The translations under genes and the position numbers were made by a program. The notes beneath the pieces are model-generated. The model worked only from the letters and a program-made list of their open reading frames with translations. It had not been told where the DNA came from and did no database searches. DNA of 64,000 bases from Chloridium humicola (lineage: Eukaryota > Ascomycota > Sordariomycetes > Chaetosphaeriales > Chaetosphaeriaceae): positions 241,701 through 305,700 of the forward strand of contig JAPDFF010000029.1 in NCBI GenBank assembly GCA_027569505.1, read 5' to 3'. Below, in pieces: positions 1 through 10,612 of this stretch (position 1 is the first letter of the stretch; the number at the start of each line of letters is the position of its first letter).

Positions 1-291
1 GCTATAGGTTGGGAGAGTTTTATGCAGAATCTGTACCACCGATGCGACCCTGTCCCCTTCTACACCACCATTATACATCAGGATCTTGTGTTGACAACGG
101 ACAACTGGCTGAAGAGGCTCCGCCAATTGCGGCGGAAGAATTGGGGGCCGGACATGGAGGAACACCCCGAACGCTACACTTCTGATGATGCGCTCTCGGA
201 GGACGACGACGACCCCAGGGACAGCAAGTCTCTGCCCTGGAAGCACACGAAGGAGTGCGACTGCCCCCAGAAAAGGGCCACGACGGGATAG
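1..291 (+). pseudogene. 3' end of a 2EXR-domain protein gene (truncated at window edge)
   Basis: The reading frame entering the window ends at a TAG at 289-291. It is closely similar to the last third of the complete 2EXR gene at 45124-45885: shared landmarks are the CDPVPFYTTII stretch, LRQLRRKNWGPDMEE, an acidic run and a Cys-containing tail ending in TTG. Similarity continues past the stop to about 381, where the flank changes abruptly to Copia pol. The 5' part lies outside the window, so I cannot tell whether this copy is intact upstream. The flanking transposon and the duplicated partner suggest a dispersed paralogue rather than a single-copy gene. Confidence 0.7.
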
Positions 292-381
292 TAGAACTAA
301 TACAGCTGGGAATCGGAGGTGGCGTCAGTTTACCATCTTCCACCACGATGTCCTTTGGGTCCTACGTAAGAGAGGCGCAAG

Positions 382-2140
382 AAGCCTCCGTGACAAGGAT
401 GTCTACGACCTTATCCCCAAGCGGCCAGGAATGACTACTTTACCCAGTAAGTGGGTATACGACGAAAAGACAGACCTAACAACTGGCATCACCACTGCCA
501 GGGCTAGATGGGTTGTCTGCGGCAACTTTGAACAAGGATCCTGGAATTCGACCGACGTATACGCTGCTGTCGTCAACAGCGTAACTGTCAAGACCTTCTT
601 CGCTTTGGTAGCCGTCCAGGACCTCGAATGCCACCAGTTCGACTTCAAGACCGCATTTCTGAACGCCAAAATCCCTGATGGAGCTGAATACTACGTTCAG
701 CCACCCGACGGACTCGACAAACCGCCTGGCATGGTCTGCAAGCTGAAGAAGGCTCTATACGGCCTACGCCAGAGCCCGTTGTACTGGTTCTCAACGATCA
801 AACCAGTGATGGAACAACTGGGCTTCAAACCACTGGAATCCGACATCTGCCTGTTTCGACACACCAACCTCGGCATCCTCATTCTCCTGTATGTCGATGA
901 CTTTCTTATTGCGGCTGCCTCCCTCGATTTGATCAACGAAACCCGAGATAAGCTGGCCACTGCGTTCGAACTGAAGGATATGGGCGAGGTTGTAACAGGA
1001 TACTCTGGGCAAGTCAAGAGAGGTAGCATCAACACTAGCATCGTAGATGTGTCAAAGATGAATCGAAGATGTGCGCATCAACAAGAGTCTCCTATTTGCA
1101 TCGGCTGCATACAAGAGACTGATCCTCGAAGAGGAGAAACCCCTCCTCTCGCGGATCAGTGGCCCTGCATCATTGATATGCTCATGCAGGGACCTCGCCC
1201 ATGACTCGTGCCTCCATCTCGCAGCTCTCCGCCACTTCTTTCTGCGTACCGTGGGGCTGTGACAGAGGTGAAGAGGTTCCTAGGCTTCGACGGCTTGCGC
1301 GACCGCAAAACCAGGAAGATCTTCATCTTACAAGAAAGCTACCTTCGCGCACTACTCAACAAAAAGAATATGACCGATCATAACGGTGTTGCTACGCCAT
1401 GGCCGAGCAAGATGGAACTGCCGGCAACGTGGGAGCTACTGGTTGACCGACAGAAGGAATATATCAAGGATATAGGTGCCCTTAACTGGCTGGCCTGCGG
1501 CACACGACTTGACATTGCCTACACGGTATCACGGCTTGCAGAGGCGAATGTAGGACCCTTACAAGCCTATATCGGCCTTATGAAGCACCTCTTTCGATAT
1601 CTGAACACCACCGTTGAATTTGGTGGAGATCTAACGATTGACGACTTGAAGATGATGACTTTTGTAGATGCTTCCTTGGCTGACCGTCTGCTATTACGGC
1701 ATTCTATAGGCGGCTATATCGTCTTTGTTGCGGGTGGTCTAGTTATGTGGAAGACGATGAAACAGACATTTGTGTCTTTGAGCACGACGGAAGCCGACTT
1801 CACTAATCTTACTCCCGCAGCCTTGTCAGCCAAGTGGGTGGCGAGGATTCTCGAAGAATGCGGCACACCTCAACCGAAGCCAACAATCCTCTTTACCGAC
1901 AGTTTCAACGCGTACCAAACGGCTCTGAATCTACTCAACAAGGTCAGGACCCGTACCATTGACTTGCGGTACAAGTGGATCATTGAACAGGTTCAGCGAG
2001 GCATCTTGGATGTAAGGCATATCCAAGGCATTGACATGCCCGCGGACGGGCTGACGAAGCCACTCCACAAAGAAAAGCATGCTACGTTTGTCAAGATGCT
2101 GGGAATAATGGCAAGGAAGATACCCTGGGCAAAGGGTTGA
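382..2140 (+). pseudogene. Copia (Ty1-type) pol relic: reverse transcriptase and RNase H
   Basis: The frame encodes the RVT_2 region of a Ty1/copia polymerase, with KWVYDEK, DFKTAFLNAKI, KALYGLRQSPLYW and the catalytic LLYVDDFL motif. RNase H follows, with FVDASLADR, SLSTTEADF and the typical ending MPADGLTKPL. There is no gag, protease or integrase, so the copy is 5'-truncated. The reading frame is essentially open except where a 274-bp element (991-1264) interrupts it between MGEV and KRFLGF. The insertion plus its target duplication is 279 bp (93 codons), so the frame is the same on both sides. Few RIP-type stops are visible, unlike the retroelements at 50-57 kb, so this copy may be younger or escaped RIP. 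Confidence 0.9.
991..1264. mobile_element. 274-bp solo-LTR-like insertion with 5-bp target duplication
   Basis: The element begins TGTAACAG and ends CTGTGACA, a 7-of-8 terminal inverted repeat with the TG...CA ends of an LTR. It is flanked by the direct repeat GAGGT at 986-990 and 1265-1269. It sits between two contiguous halves of the Copia RT frame, which pins both borders to the base. Inside is a short hairpin (CCCTGCAT at 1163-1170 with ATGCAGGG at 1184-1191). It carries no ORF of its own. A 5-bp duplication with TG/CA ends fits a solo LTR; a small non-autonomous TIR element is the alternative. Confidence 0.8.
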
Positions 2141-2401
2141 CAATTGGAGGCATCTGGAACCTCAACACCATGGACTTTTATGTATCTTAGCAATGTGGGT
2201 TTGATGATGGCTTCAAACGGCTGATGGCTGTGGTGGTCTGTGGGGGGGTGTTGCAAGAGTTCCTTGACCTTCCACACCTGTAGACCGCCCTACCTGCCTT
2301 TGTTGCCTGCAACAACCACCACTTTTTCTACCTCAACACCAACAAGTAATATATCACCAATTCTGCCCTGCTTGCCTGCGTTCTACGCGACACGCTCTGT
2401 A
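2141..2401 (+). mobile_element. Copia 3' tail with putative LTR fragment
   Basis: Downstream of the Copia stop there is non-coding sequence and then a G-run at about 2241-2248 directly followed by TGTTGCAAGAG. That is the arrangement expected of a polypurine tract and the start of a 3' LTR. A matching end such as CAACACCAACA lies near 2344. No second LTR copy is available in the window for comparison, so the boundary is a guess. Confidence 0.4.
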
Positions 2402-2819
2402 TGTAACGGTCTCAACAAGTATATTGCAACTAGCTGACGACGACTCTACGAGTACACTAAACTTGAAGAAAGAAGAGAAAGGAAAGTAACTGTTCCCACG
2501 AGGCGATCTTGTTCTTATGACCAGAGGGAGAACGCGTGCCATGGTATGTCATCCGCATCAGGGAATGCGTAATGGTGATGGAGGTCGTATGGGCACTGAC
2601 GGGTCATGGCGTTGATGGACCAAGGCGCTGGGCCTTGACGGCGCCTGCTGCCGATCATAGCCGAGAGTGACTGATAGTCCACCAGCACGCCATACCTACC
2701 CAGACACCAGTTGGACTATGGCGCTGATAGACCAGTGTGCTGGGTCATGATCGAGAATGGTCGAGAATGGTCGTTGGCCGAGAGTCTCCGAGGCTGTCAA
2801 CGGGGCTCAGCCCGTTACA
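2402..2819 (-). mobile_element. Solo LTR, family A (about 418 bp)
   Basis: The sequence starts TGTAACGG and ends CCGTTACA, a perfect 8-bp terminal inverted repeat. The whole stretch is repeated in the opposite orientation at 42571-42978. Orientation is assigned relative to the 3' LTR of the Gypsy element at 55285-55531, whose ends and several internal blocks are related (AGTCGTCATCAG, GTTGCAATA). No target duplication is seen (CTGTA versus CATCA), so it is either old or was produced by recombination between different elements. Confidence 0.8.
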
Positions 2820-2849
2820 CATCAAGCACTCAGCGGGAGCCGAGCCAGT

Positions 2850-2968
2850 TTGAAGCGGTTGAGGCCCAGGCCCAGCCCCGGGCCCCAAGCACCTGTTCAA
2901 GGTGCCACACAGTCGGCCATACCAGGTCCTCAAGGGCATGCCCTTTGCGGTATTCAGATGTATTGTAG
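2850..2968 (+). pseudogene. Zinc-knuckle tail relic of a transposase-like protein
   Basis: The short frame ending at 2968 contains CSRCHTVGHTRSSRACPLRY, a CX2CX4HX5C knuckle. Knuckles of this kind with a CPLR ending are common at the C-terminus of fungal transposases (MULE/FAR1-like and others). It directly follows the solo LTR and has no intact upstream ORF. The family assignment is tentative. Confidence 0.4.
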
Positions 2969-5900
2969 TTGGCTAGAGTAGTGGAAATAGAGGTGGCATT
3001 GGCCATGGCAATCGTCGTGGTGATGGCATTCAGGGGTTCAGGGGAAGCGCGGGGTTGATGCTGTGTTAGATGCATTTTCTGTGCTGACTAAGCAATTTAG
3101 GCTGACTAAGGCGCAAAGTAGTGTGCGTCTAGTGGGAGCTGTAGGTAGCGAGCGTCTGTATCAAACATGTCAAGAAAAGGAAGATAAACAAACCCAAACA
3201 AATTGGCCCTTCAGCCCAACGAACCTCCCCATCAACTCAGCAAACCGGACCCTCCATGCTCAGTTAGCGGGTGGCACCCGTGCTCTACGAGGTACCACGG
3301 TCTTCGAGTGATACCTGTCCAACCCAGACTCGAATGGTATCCCGAGAGTTTGGTTCAGGCTGGGGTGACTTGAGACAAGCAACACAAGAGTTCCCTATAA
3401 CAGTCTGGGGATGTGGCGACGATAGAACCGAAACACGGCTGAGGCGAAGTGACAAACTTGAAGGGCTCGGAGGCCACCTTCCTTTTCATGCTGAAGCCAG
3501 AACTCAAATGCTGGTCATCAATGTGGTGATGCCTGGCGCTCAGAGTTCATGTTTGGTGACCAAGGAACAGTCGATTGTCAAAGGAACATTGAGCCCCACG
3601 AACGACTGGATACAACGATTGACTCTAGCTTCGAGTCAAGGCTGTCGAGGATGACCCCGGCCAGCGTGGACATCGTGCTACAAGTCAGAGCACCTCCCGA
3701 GTGTGAACTGAGTTACACCGAATCCGAGTCCTGTGTCCATTTTGCAGCCCCATTGTGTCACATTTGGCCCATGCTTTGACCATCAATGTGATCTCCAGTT
3801 GTCTAGCAGAGACTCACACAGGGAGCATAATGGACTTGAAGGTTGGAACTTCAGTCCTGCATATCATGCAGTTGCCATGAGGCTGACCACCTTCTGGTGG
3901 TATGGATGGGTGGAGCATGCCAGAGTCGGAAGGAAGGGTGGTATTCTCCAATGGCGTGTGCAGTGCAGGACCCTGAGTGCCTTGGACCCTGATCGACGCG
4001 GACTGCTGCCTCAAGACCGCGGAAGACTCGGGGTAAAGAAGGCGGCTCATTTATTCATTTGGCAGAATGGTTGAGGCTTCCAGACGACGGGAGCAGACGG
4101 ATCCTGAAGGCAGCCGCTTGCCACTCGCCGGTCCAGGCTGATCGAGTGGCAGAACCAATGAGGGTATGTCCGGGGGGGTCAGCAGTGCGCCGAGAGCCAA
4201 GACCAGACGCCCGGCTGCCCCGTGCTGGATGCGCGGCATGCGCCTCGAGGATGAGCCGGAAGCTGACGAGGTTGTCGGGTGATTCTGCGATCTGTAGCCT
4301 TGTTGTTAGCATTGACAGCACCCCGTGCTCTCTTCCGTGTCGTCCGCGCACAGCGAGCCTGAGCGAGGGTGCGGAAGTGGTGGGTGCACCGCGAACCCGG
4401 TGCGATCGGGATGTTCGCCCTTGCTGACCGTTGACGGGACAGTGTGGGGTCGAGGCCTGGTGTTCGCATCATTTGTGGCGACTCGATCATCAGAAAGCGA
4501 GTGAAACACACGGGAAGGTTGGGCGGGCGGCTCGAGTCAGCAGGACGTGCATGCCTGCGGAAGACGTGGCACAGTCTTATCGGCCGCGCCACTGGATGAT
4601 CGAGTCGACGGGAGGCTCGACGCAGAAGTTTGACACTTCCAGGTTGCCAGCAGCAAGTGTCCTGGATGATTGGCTCGGTCGTCATCCAACTCCCAGCGCT
4701 TGGTGCAGTTTTCCGCGCGCGATTGGAAGGACCAGGCAGCATGTTTCGCTCACCAACACGAGGATGGAACACGAACACTTGGGGTTGCCTCTAGAACTGC
4801 CAAAGGTAGAACAGATCCGAACAGAATGCCTCTCTGGAGCGCGTGCAGTGTGGAAGTGTGTTGGCTGTCAAGGTTCTCGCTTGAGGCGGGCATGCATTTC
4901 AATGTGGGGGCCCCACCCTGACCCACACTAGCCTGCCCTGAGCACCAACCAATCCGATACAACCTGGAATCCTCCCACCGCCTCACTCTTCCACTGGACG
5001 TCGACGGCCTCGGACTTGCTTGTTGCTGCTGCATGCCGCCGGCACCGGCGCCGCACCTCGACGACCTTGTCCCCACCCGCAGAGCGAGGATCGTCCCCAA
5101 GGGTCACCAACAGCGAGCATCTCTAAGTCAATTCCTTCATTTCCCCAGTCCGCCACGCCGAGTGGAGCCCAGATCGAACCCCCGACACCCCCCGTCGACA
5201 TGACCAACATGGATCGACCCTGGCTCAGACAGTGCAACTTCCCCGATCCCTCCACGAAACATTTCGAAACAAATGGCACATTTTGTCTTTGCCACCAGCG
5301 ATGACGGCGTCACGGACCTGGCGGTCTTTGAGTCCGGTGTCAGCGCAGAAGGGCCCGATGGACGAGGACTCGGTGTGTGTGGCATGGGCCGCTGCCTGGG
5401 GTCAGCGCGCTGGTGTCTTGGCTCGCACTGACGAGAGACCACTGCGCCTTGCCAGGCTCACAGCTTTGGCAAGGCTGGCTGGCTTGCGCTGGTGGCTTGC
5501 AGACCGCCGATGAGTCTCATCCGACTCGGGATGTGGTTTTAATACCAGGCCAACCCCCAGAGGCGGCGTCACCGCCCTTCTCCCCATCCGACGCCGTCTC
5601 GAGGAGGTTTCCTTGCAGCGATCCTCGTCCGTGTTCTTTGTACTGTAAGTGCCGTCACCACTTTCTGATCCCATCCCATTGCCTCTGCCTCTCACGACAA
5701 GACCCATGCGGGAAAGGAGCAGCGGTTCGTTTCTAGAAGCTCATCTTTCCGCCACCGCTCAGGCCGAGCCCGGCCTGCTGGGAGGGCCCCAGGACCAACG
5801 ATCCGGCGCCTGACCCCGATCTTTATTGCCCTCCTTTGTCGAGGGCACCCTTGTGGACAGTCTCGCTCACCTTGCCTCTCGAGCAGATAAATATTGTTCG

Positions 5901-6073
5901 GCGCTCAGTTATCTTGTGTCCTCTCGACTTCCCCCCCTCTGCTACCAACAAATCCCAACACCCTCCTTTTGCTCCCAAGTGCCACAGGCCATCACTGGGC
6001 AATCTCTCACCGCCCTTTCCTTCGGGAACATCCACCACTCGTTTGGTACAGAAAGCTGCTGCCGTTGCCCACC
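2969..6073. other. Long intergenic region upstream of the calpain-like gene
   Basis: Short frames exist on both strands (the longest about 200 codons at 4179-4778, minus strand), but none shows recognisable domains or plausible splice structure. 4050-4800 is GC-rich. The last 300 bases are pyrimidine-rich, as expected of a fungal promoter and 5' UTR. I see no RNA gene or clear repeat. Confidence 0.5.
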
Positions 6074-9000
6074 ATGCACGGCTACTCGTCGTCTTCGGAC
6101 TCGGACGACTACTACAACTACCGCAAGCACAAAGGCGCCGCCCCGCCCGCCACCAACTCCAACGATGCAAACAAGAAGAAGAAGAAGCGCAGGGTGCCGC
6201 CCCAGCAGAGCATCAACCGCATCTGGAAGCGCTTTAGCAACAAGCGCTTCAACAAGGCGCTAGCCATCCTTCCCTTCGACCCGGTCCTGCCACCCATCGT
6301 CTCGGACCGGTCCAACGAGCTGCTGAGCGCCGGCTACGAGCGTGCCGCCGAAGAATGCCGCCGCAAGGTCAGGAAGATCATCCAAGAATGCAGGAGAGTG
6401 AACACGCGGTACCGGGACCCCGGTTGGGACATTGTAAGTGCTTGCATACGGCTGCATGAAGGGCCGCAGCTAACACGCGCCAGGATTGGGACCTCAAGAT
6501 GGAGAAGGGCCACTGCCTCAACAGTCTCGGCCGCACCAAGTATGATCTGAGCATGACCACCATGATGAATCCGAGCGCGAACGTGCCCAAGGCGACGAAG
6601 CGCATCCACGAGATTTACGACAAGCCGACCTTCATGTCCAAAATCAGCGGCAGCGACGTCAAGCAGGGCAGCCTGGGCGACTGCTGGCTGATGGCCAGCC
6701 TGTCGGGCCTGGCTAACGTCCAGGACGGCATCCAGCGCATCTGCGTCGAGTACGACACTCGGATCGGCATCTACGGCTTCGTGTTCTACCGCGACGGCGA
6801 GTGGATCTACTCCATCATCGACGACAAGCTGTTTCTCAAGTCCCCGTGCTGGGACTCGCCAAGCATGCAACGCGACCTGCTGCAGCAGATCGACCGCGAG
6901 GATGTCGAGCGCGTTTACCGCAAGACCTACCAGACCGGCTCCAAGGCCCTCTTCTTTGCGCAGTGCAAGGACCAGAACGAGACATGGGTGCCGCTCATCG
7001 AGAAGGCCTACGCCAAGGCCCATGGCGATTATGCGTCACTGGCCGGAGGATGGATCGGTGAGGGCCTCGAGGACCTCTCTGGCGGCGTCACCACTGAGCT
7101 GCTCGCGTCTGACATCCTCGATCTCGACGGCTTCTGGGAGAACGAGCTGAGCAAGGTCAACGGGGAGTTCCTGTTTGGCTGCAGCACCGGCCTCCTGGAC
7201 GGCGGCTATGGGGACCGCGACGGCATCGAGGAGGGCCACGCATACGTCGTCATGGAGGCGCGGACACTCAAGAACGGCACCCGCCTCGTCAAGCTGCGTA
7301 ATCCGTGGGGCAAGACCAAGAAGGGCATCTGGGAGGGCGCCTGGTCCGACGGCTCCAAGGAGTGGACGACCGAGGTGTCGGAGGAGCTGGGGCACCAGTT
7401 CGGCAGTGACAGCGTCTTCTGGATCTCATACGAGGACCTGCTGCGAAAGTACCAGCACTTTGACCGCACCCGCCTGTTCCGCGACCCCGATTGGCGCTGC
7501 TGCCAGCGGTGGATCGGCGTCGACGTCGCTTGGAAGCCGCAGTACCACGAGAAGTTCCACATCAAGTTGACCCGCGAGTCGCCGCTCGTTCTCGTGCTGA
7601 GCCAGCTCGACAACCGCTACTTCAAGGGCCTGCACGGCCAGTACTCGTTCCGCCTGCAGTTCCGCCTGCACGAGCAGGACCGCCTGGAGCCCGAGGACTA
7701 CATCGTGCGCAGCCACGGCAACTACCTGATGGACCGCTCCGTGTCGATCGAGCTGCCGTCGATGCTCCCCGGCACCTACAGCGTCTTTATCAGCGTGGCC
7801 GGCGAACGCAACACGGGGGTCCCCAGCATCGAGGAGGTGGTCAAGCGCGAGTGCAAGAAGCGCATTGAGAACGAGAAGCTCGCCCAGGTTGGCTACGCGT
7901 ACGACCTCGCCCACAGCAAGGCCGCCGCCCACCTTGAGGCCGTCAAGAAGGCGCGCAAGAGGGCCGACCAGAAGAAGGCCAGCGACGCGCGCCAAACGGA
8001 GCGCCACCGCATGTGGGAGAAGCGCCACCTCAACCGCCAGGTCACCAAGATGCAGGGCCGCAAGAACAACAAGAAGATGGAGGCCCGCCAAAAGGCTCGC
8101 GAGGAGAAGCGCCGTCAGGCCGAGGAGCTCAAGCCCAAGGACCAGGGCATCCAGACCGAGGAGCACAATCCGGAGGAGAAGCTGGTCGAGGCCAAGGTTG
8201 AGGATAAGCCTGAGCTTAAGACTGAGGATAAGCCCGAGTCTAAGGCTGAGGCTGAGGATAAGCCCGAATTTCCCAAGGCGGAAGAGAAGGAGGCTGAGCC
8301 AAAGAAGCAAGACGTTCGGGAAGACGTTGACGATTCCGACGCCACTCCTGTTCCGACTCCTGCCGAGACCCCTACCATTGAAAAGCAGACCCAGCTGTCC
8401 GACAAGGTTGACCTGCCCGAAGATTCAGGCTCCAAGAAGGACGAGCCCGAGGCTGCCGCAGGCGAGAAGGACGAAAAGGCTGGCGACAAGGAGGAGAAGC
8501 CCGAGGACAAGGCCTCCTCTGCCAGCTCCGACTCGTCCGGCAGCCCCAGCCCCACCCCGAAGAGCGACGCCTCTTCAATGCCGAGCACCGACGGCAAGGA
8601 CAAGGAGAAGGTGCCCGTCCCGCCCGTCGACGACTCCAAGGTCTCCGGCCCGCCACCCCCACCACCCGTCAAGTCCTCATCCCCGCCCCCCCCTCCCCCT
8701 CTCCCACCAACAAAGAAGCCCCCCAACATGTACGTCACCTCAGACGGCGAGTCCAGCGCGTCCCCCATCGAAGACTGGGAGGAGCTGTACAGCAGCGACG
8801 ACATGTCGCGCAAGCCGCGCATGGCCGGTCCCCAGGCTGTCAACACCGCCGCCGTGTCCAAGTACCGCGACGAGACCGACGACGAGAACGAGCCGGACCC
8901 GTGGAACGCCATCTGCGTCGTCGGCCTACGCGTCTACTCCAAGGACGAGGACCTCGAGCTGCGCGTCGTCATGGAGGGCGGCGAGCTCGAGGAGGGCGGC

Positions 9001-9315
9001 ATGGGCGAGAAGGGTGGAGTCGACTTGGATAATGCGCAGGCGAACGCTGGTGGTGCCCGTACGGCCCGCGTCGAGAAGAAGGAGGAGGAGGAGGACAACG
9101 ACGCGTACGAGGGCGACAGCGAGGTCGACGGCAAGAAGCGTCGGGGTTCGCGTAGAGGGTCGCGCAGGGGGTCAGTCTGGAAGGGCAAGAAGAAGGAGGG
9201 CGACAAGAGCGAGGATGAGGCCAAGGATGATGGGCTTGCGCCGTACCCCGTCATTGTCCAGAAGGGCAAAGGCGATGAGGAGTACGAGACGGCGGTGGAG
9301 TCGCAGCTGGACTGA
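6074..9315 (+). CDS. Calpain-family cysteine protease (C2 family), 1 intron
   Basis: Model join(6074-6433, 6484-9315), 1063 residues. The ATG lies in a good context (CCCACCATGC). The 50-nt intron has GTAAGT and CAG ends, and the frame reads WDI/DWDLK across it. The protein has a basic, serine-rich N-terminus, then the CysPc domain at about 105-470. All three calpain catalytic residues are present: Cys187 (QGSLGDCWLMASL), His372 (EEGHAYVV) and Asn393 (LRNPWG). A beta-rich region follows, then a long charged Lys/Glu-rich stretch, a polyproline segment near residues 850-880 and a basic SRRGSRRGS tail. There is no EF-hand and no obvious MIT domain, so it is not evidently PalB/Rim13. A cytosolic regulatory protease is likely; the substrate is unknown. 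Confidence 0.92.
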
Positions 9316-9757
9316 GCGGCTGGTGCTGAGAGATACCCGAGATACCGCATCTAGAATGCTTGTTTGTGATACAGGAGAGGGACAGCGTGGGGGGTCGGAG
9401 TTTGGGCTGGGCTTTTATTTACTTGGAGGTTTCATACACGAAAGACCTTCCACTCGGTTTGGATATACTCTCCGCTTCATCTAGCAGAGTTGGATGATAT
9501 TATGGCGGCATCGCACCTTGGCAAGTTACTTTTGAGCTACTACAATCATTAATGCATTGCAACAAATTGTGTTTCTGCTTATGGTGATTGTGACATATCC
9601 GATTTACTAACTCAGATGAAAGTGGTATCAAGAAACCATCGCTATACCCGGACCAAGGAAACGTGAACGACATGCTCAAAAGAGATCCCGGGGCCGAGAT
9701 TGGCCTTCATATCCGTCCTTGCTCAACTCCTCGTTCCCAACGTGTCATGCCTCCATC
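9316..9757. other. Convergent 3' region between calpain-like gene and small membrane protein
   Basis: 440 bp between two stop codons of convergent genes. It becomes AT-rich around 9500-9620, consistent with 3' UTRs and polyadenylation. Nothing else is recognised. Confidence 0.5.
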
Positions 9758-10152
9758 TTAGTTGATCTTCTTCGCGCCGGCACCATTCACAGCGGGCCTC
9801 CGCCCCTGCTGCTGCGGCTGCTGGACGAAGCGCATGTACATGTAGCCGGCGGCGCCAATGAGAGCGAGGATGACGGCATTGCCTGAGAGTTCATGTTAGT
9901 CGATGATTTCTTTCCATCCCAACAGGGCGAGAGAAACGAATGGGTTGACCTACCAGCAACGAACTTGCCAACACCGCCCGCCAGGTCAAACACGCCCTTG
10001 CCGAGGTCGCCGATGAAGGCGAAGAAGCCGGCGAACAGGTTGAAGACGCCCATGATGAAAGAGTGGACGATGGCGTAGGCGGCGCCGAAAACGGAGGACA
10101 GAAGCTCTCCGATAGACTTGATCAGGTCCGTGAAAGCGTTGGTGATGGCCAT
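9758..10152 (-). CDS. Small hydrophobic protein, 107 aa, 1 intron
   Basis: Model complement(join(9758-9882, 9954-10152)). The 71-nt intron has GTAGGT and CAG ends and lies in phase 1 inside a Gly codon. The protein starts MAITNAFTDLIKSIGELLSS, continues as alternating amphipathic and hydrophobic segments (SFIMGVFNLFAGFFAFIGDL), has a clear TM segment in the second exon (NAVILALIGAAGYMYM), and ends in a short basic Gln-rich tail (QQPQQQGRR...AKKIN). There is no signal peptide. It resembles small conserved ascomycete membrane proteins of unknown function. Without the intron the frame degenerates into low-complexity Ser/Cys, which supports the splice. Confidence 0.75.
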
Positions 10153-10612
10153 TGTTGCGGTTGTTGATGTTGTTGATTAGGTTAAAGAAGACTTTAGTGC
10201 CTTTAATTTGACCGATTGTATCTTTCTTGGAGGGACGTATTGTGGCTGAAATTGAAGTGGCAGAGTCCGGATGGGATTGTTTTATACACCACGGGTTGGT
10301 GTTGACGTGGGTGGTGGCATGACGTCAACCCTCCAAACCACAGCAACTTGGGATGGAGAACACTGGGACACGACACGACGGCGAGAACGCGCCGGGTTGG
10401 GACAAGGACCCTGAATTGGTTTGATGATGTAGGACAAATTGAAATGCCACGCCGGGTGTGGGAGCGATGACGTCGAGAGTCCAATGGCACGCAGGGATCC
10501 CGCAACACCACATTTGGCAGAACATCAGCCAAGAATGGAACAATTCAGACGCAAAGGGGTATCTCCATTAAAATTACGACTACAAGTAACAAATCCAAGA
10601 TGTAACGGTAGA
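10153..10612. other. Intergenic region: promoter of small membrane protein and 3' end of pepsin-like gene
   Basis: 460 bp lying between the start codon of the small membrane protein (10152) and the stop of the next minus-strand gene (10613). No ORF with features, RNA gene or repeat is seen. Confidence 0.45.

Noticed and set aside
4059..4931. Overlapping ORFs of 120-200 codons on both strands upstream of the calpain gene
   Set aside because: GC-rich sequence keeps several frames open at once; none has a domain, splice signals or a convincing start.
7426..8310. 294-codon open frame on the minus strand inside the calpain-like gene, rich in Leu/Val
   Set aside because: It is the antisense of a high-GC coding region with strong third-position bias; it has no start context or domain, and the plus strand carries the calpain catalytic triad.
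7865..9484. 539-codon plus-strand frame overlapping the calpain C-terminal half
   Set aside because: It is an Arg/Pro-rich frame-shifted shadow of the Lys/Glu-rich coding strand, without recognisable domains.
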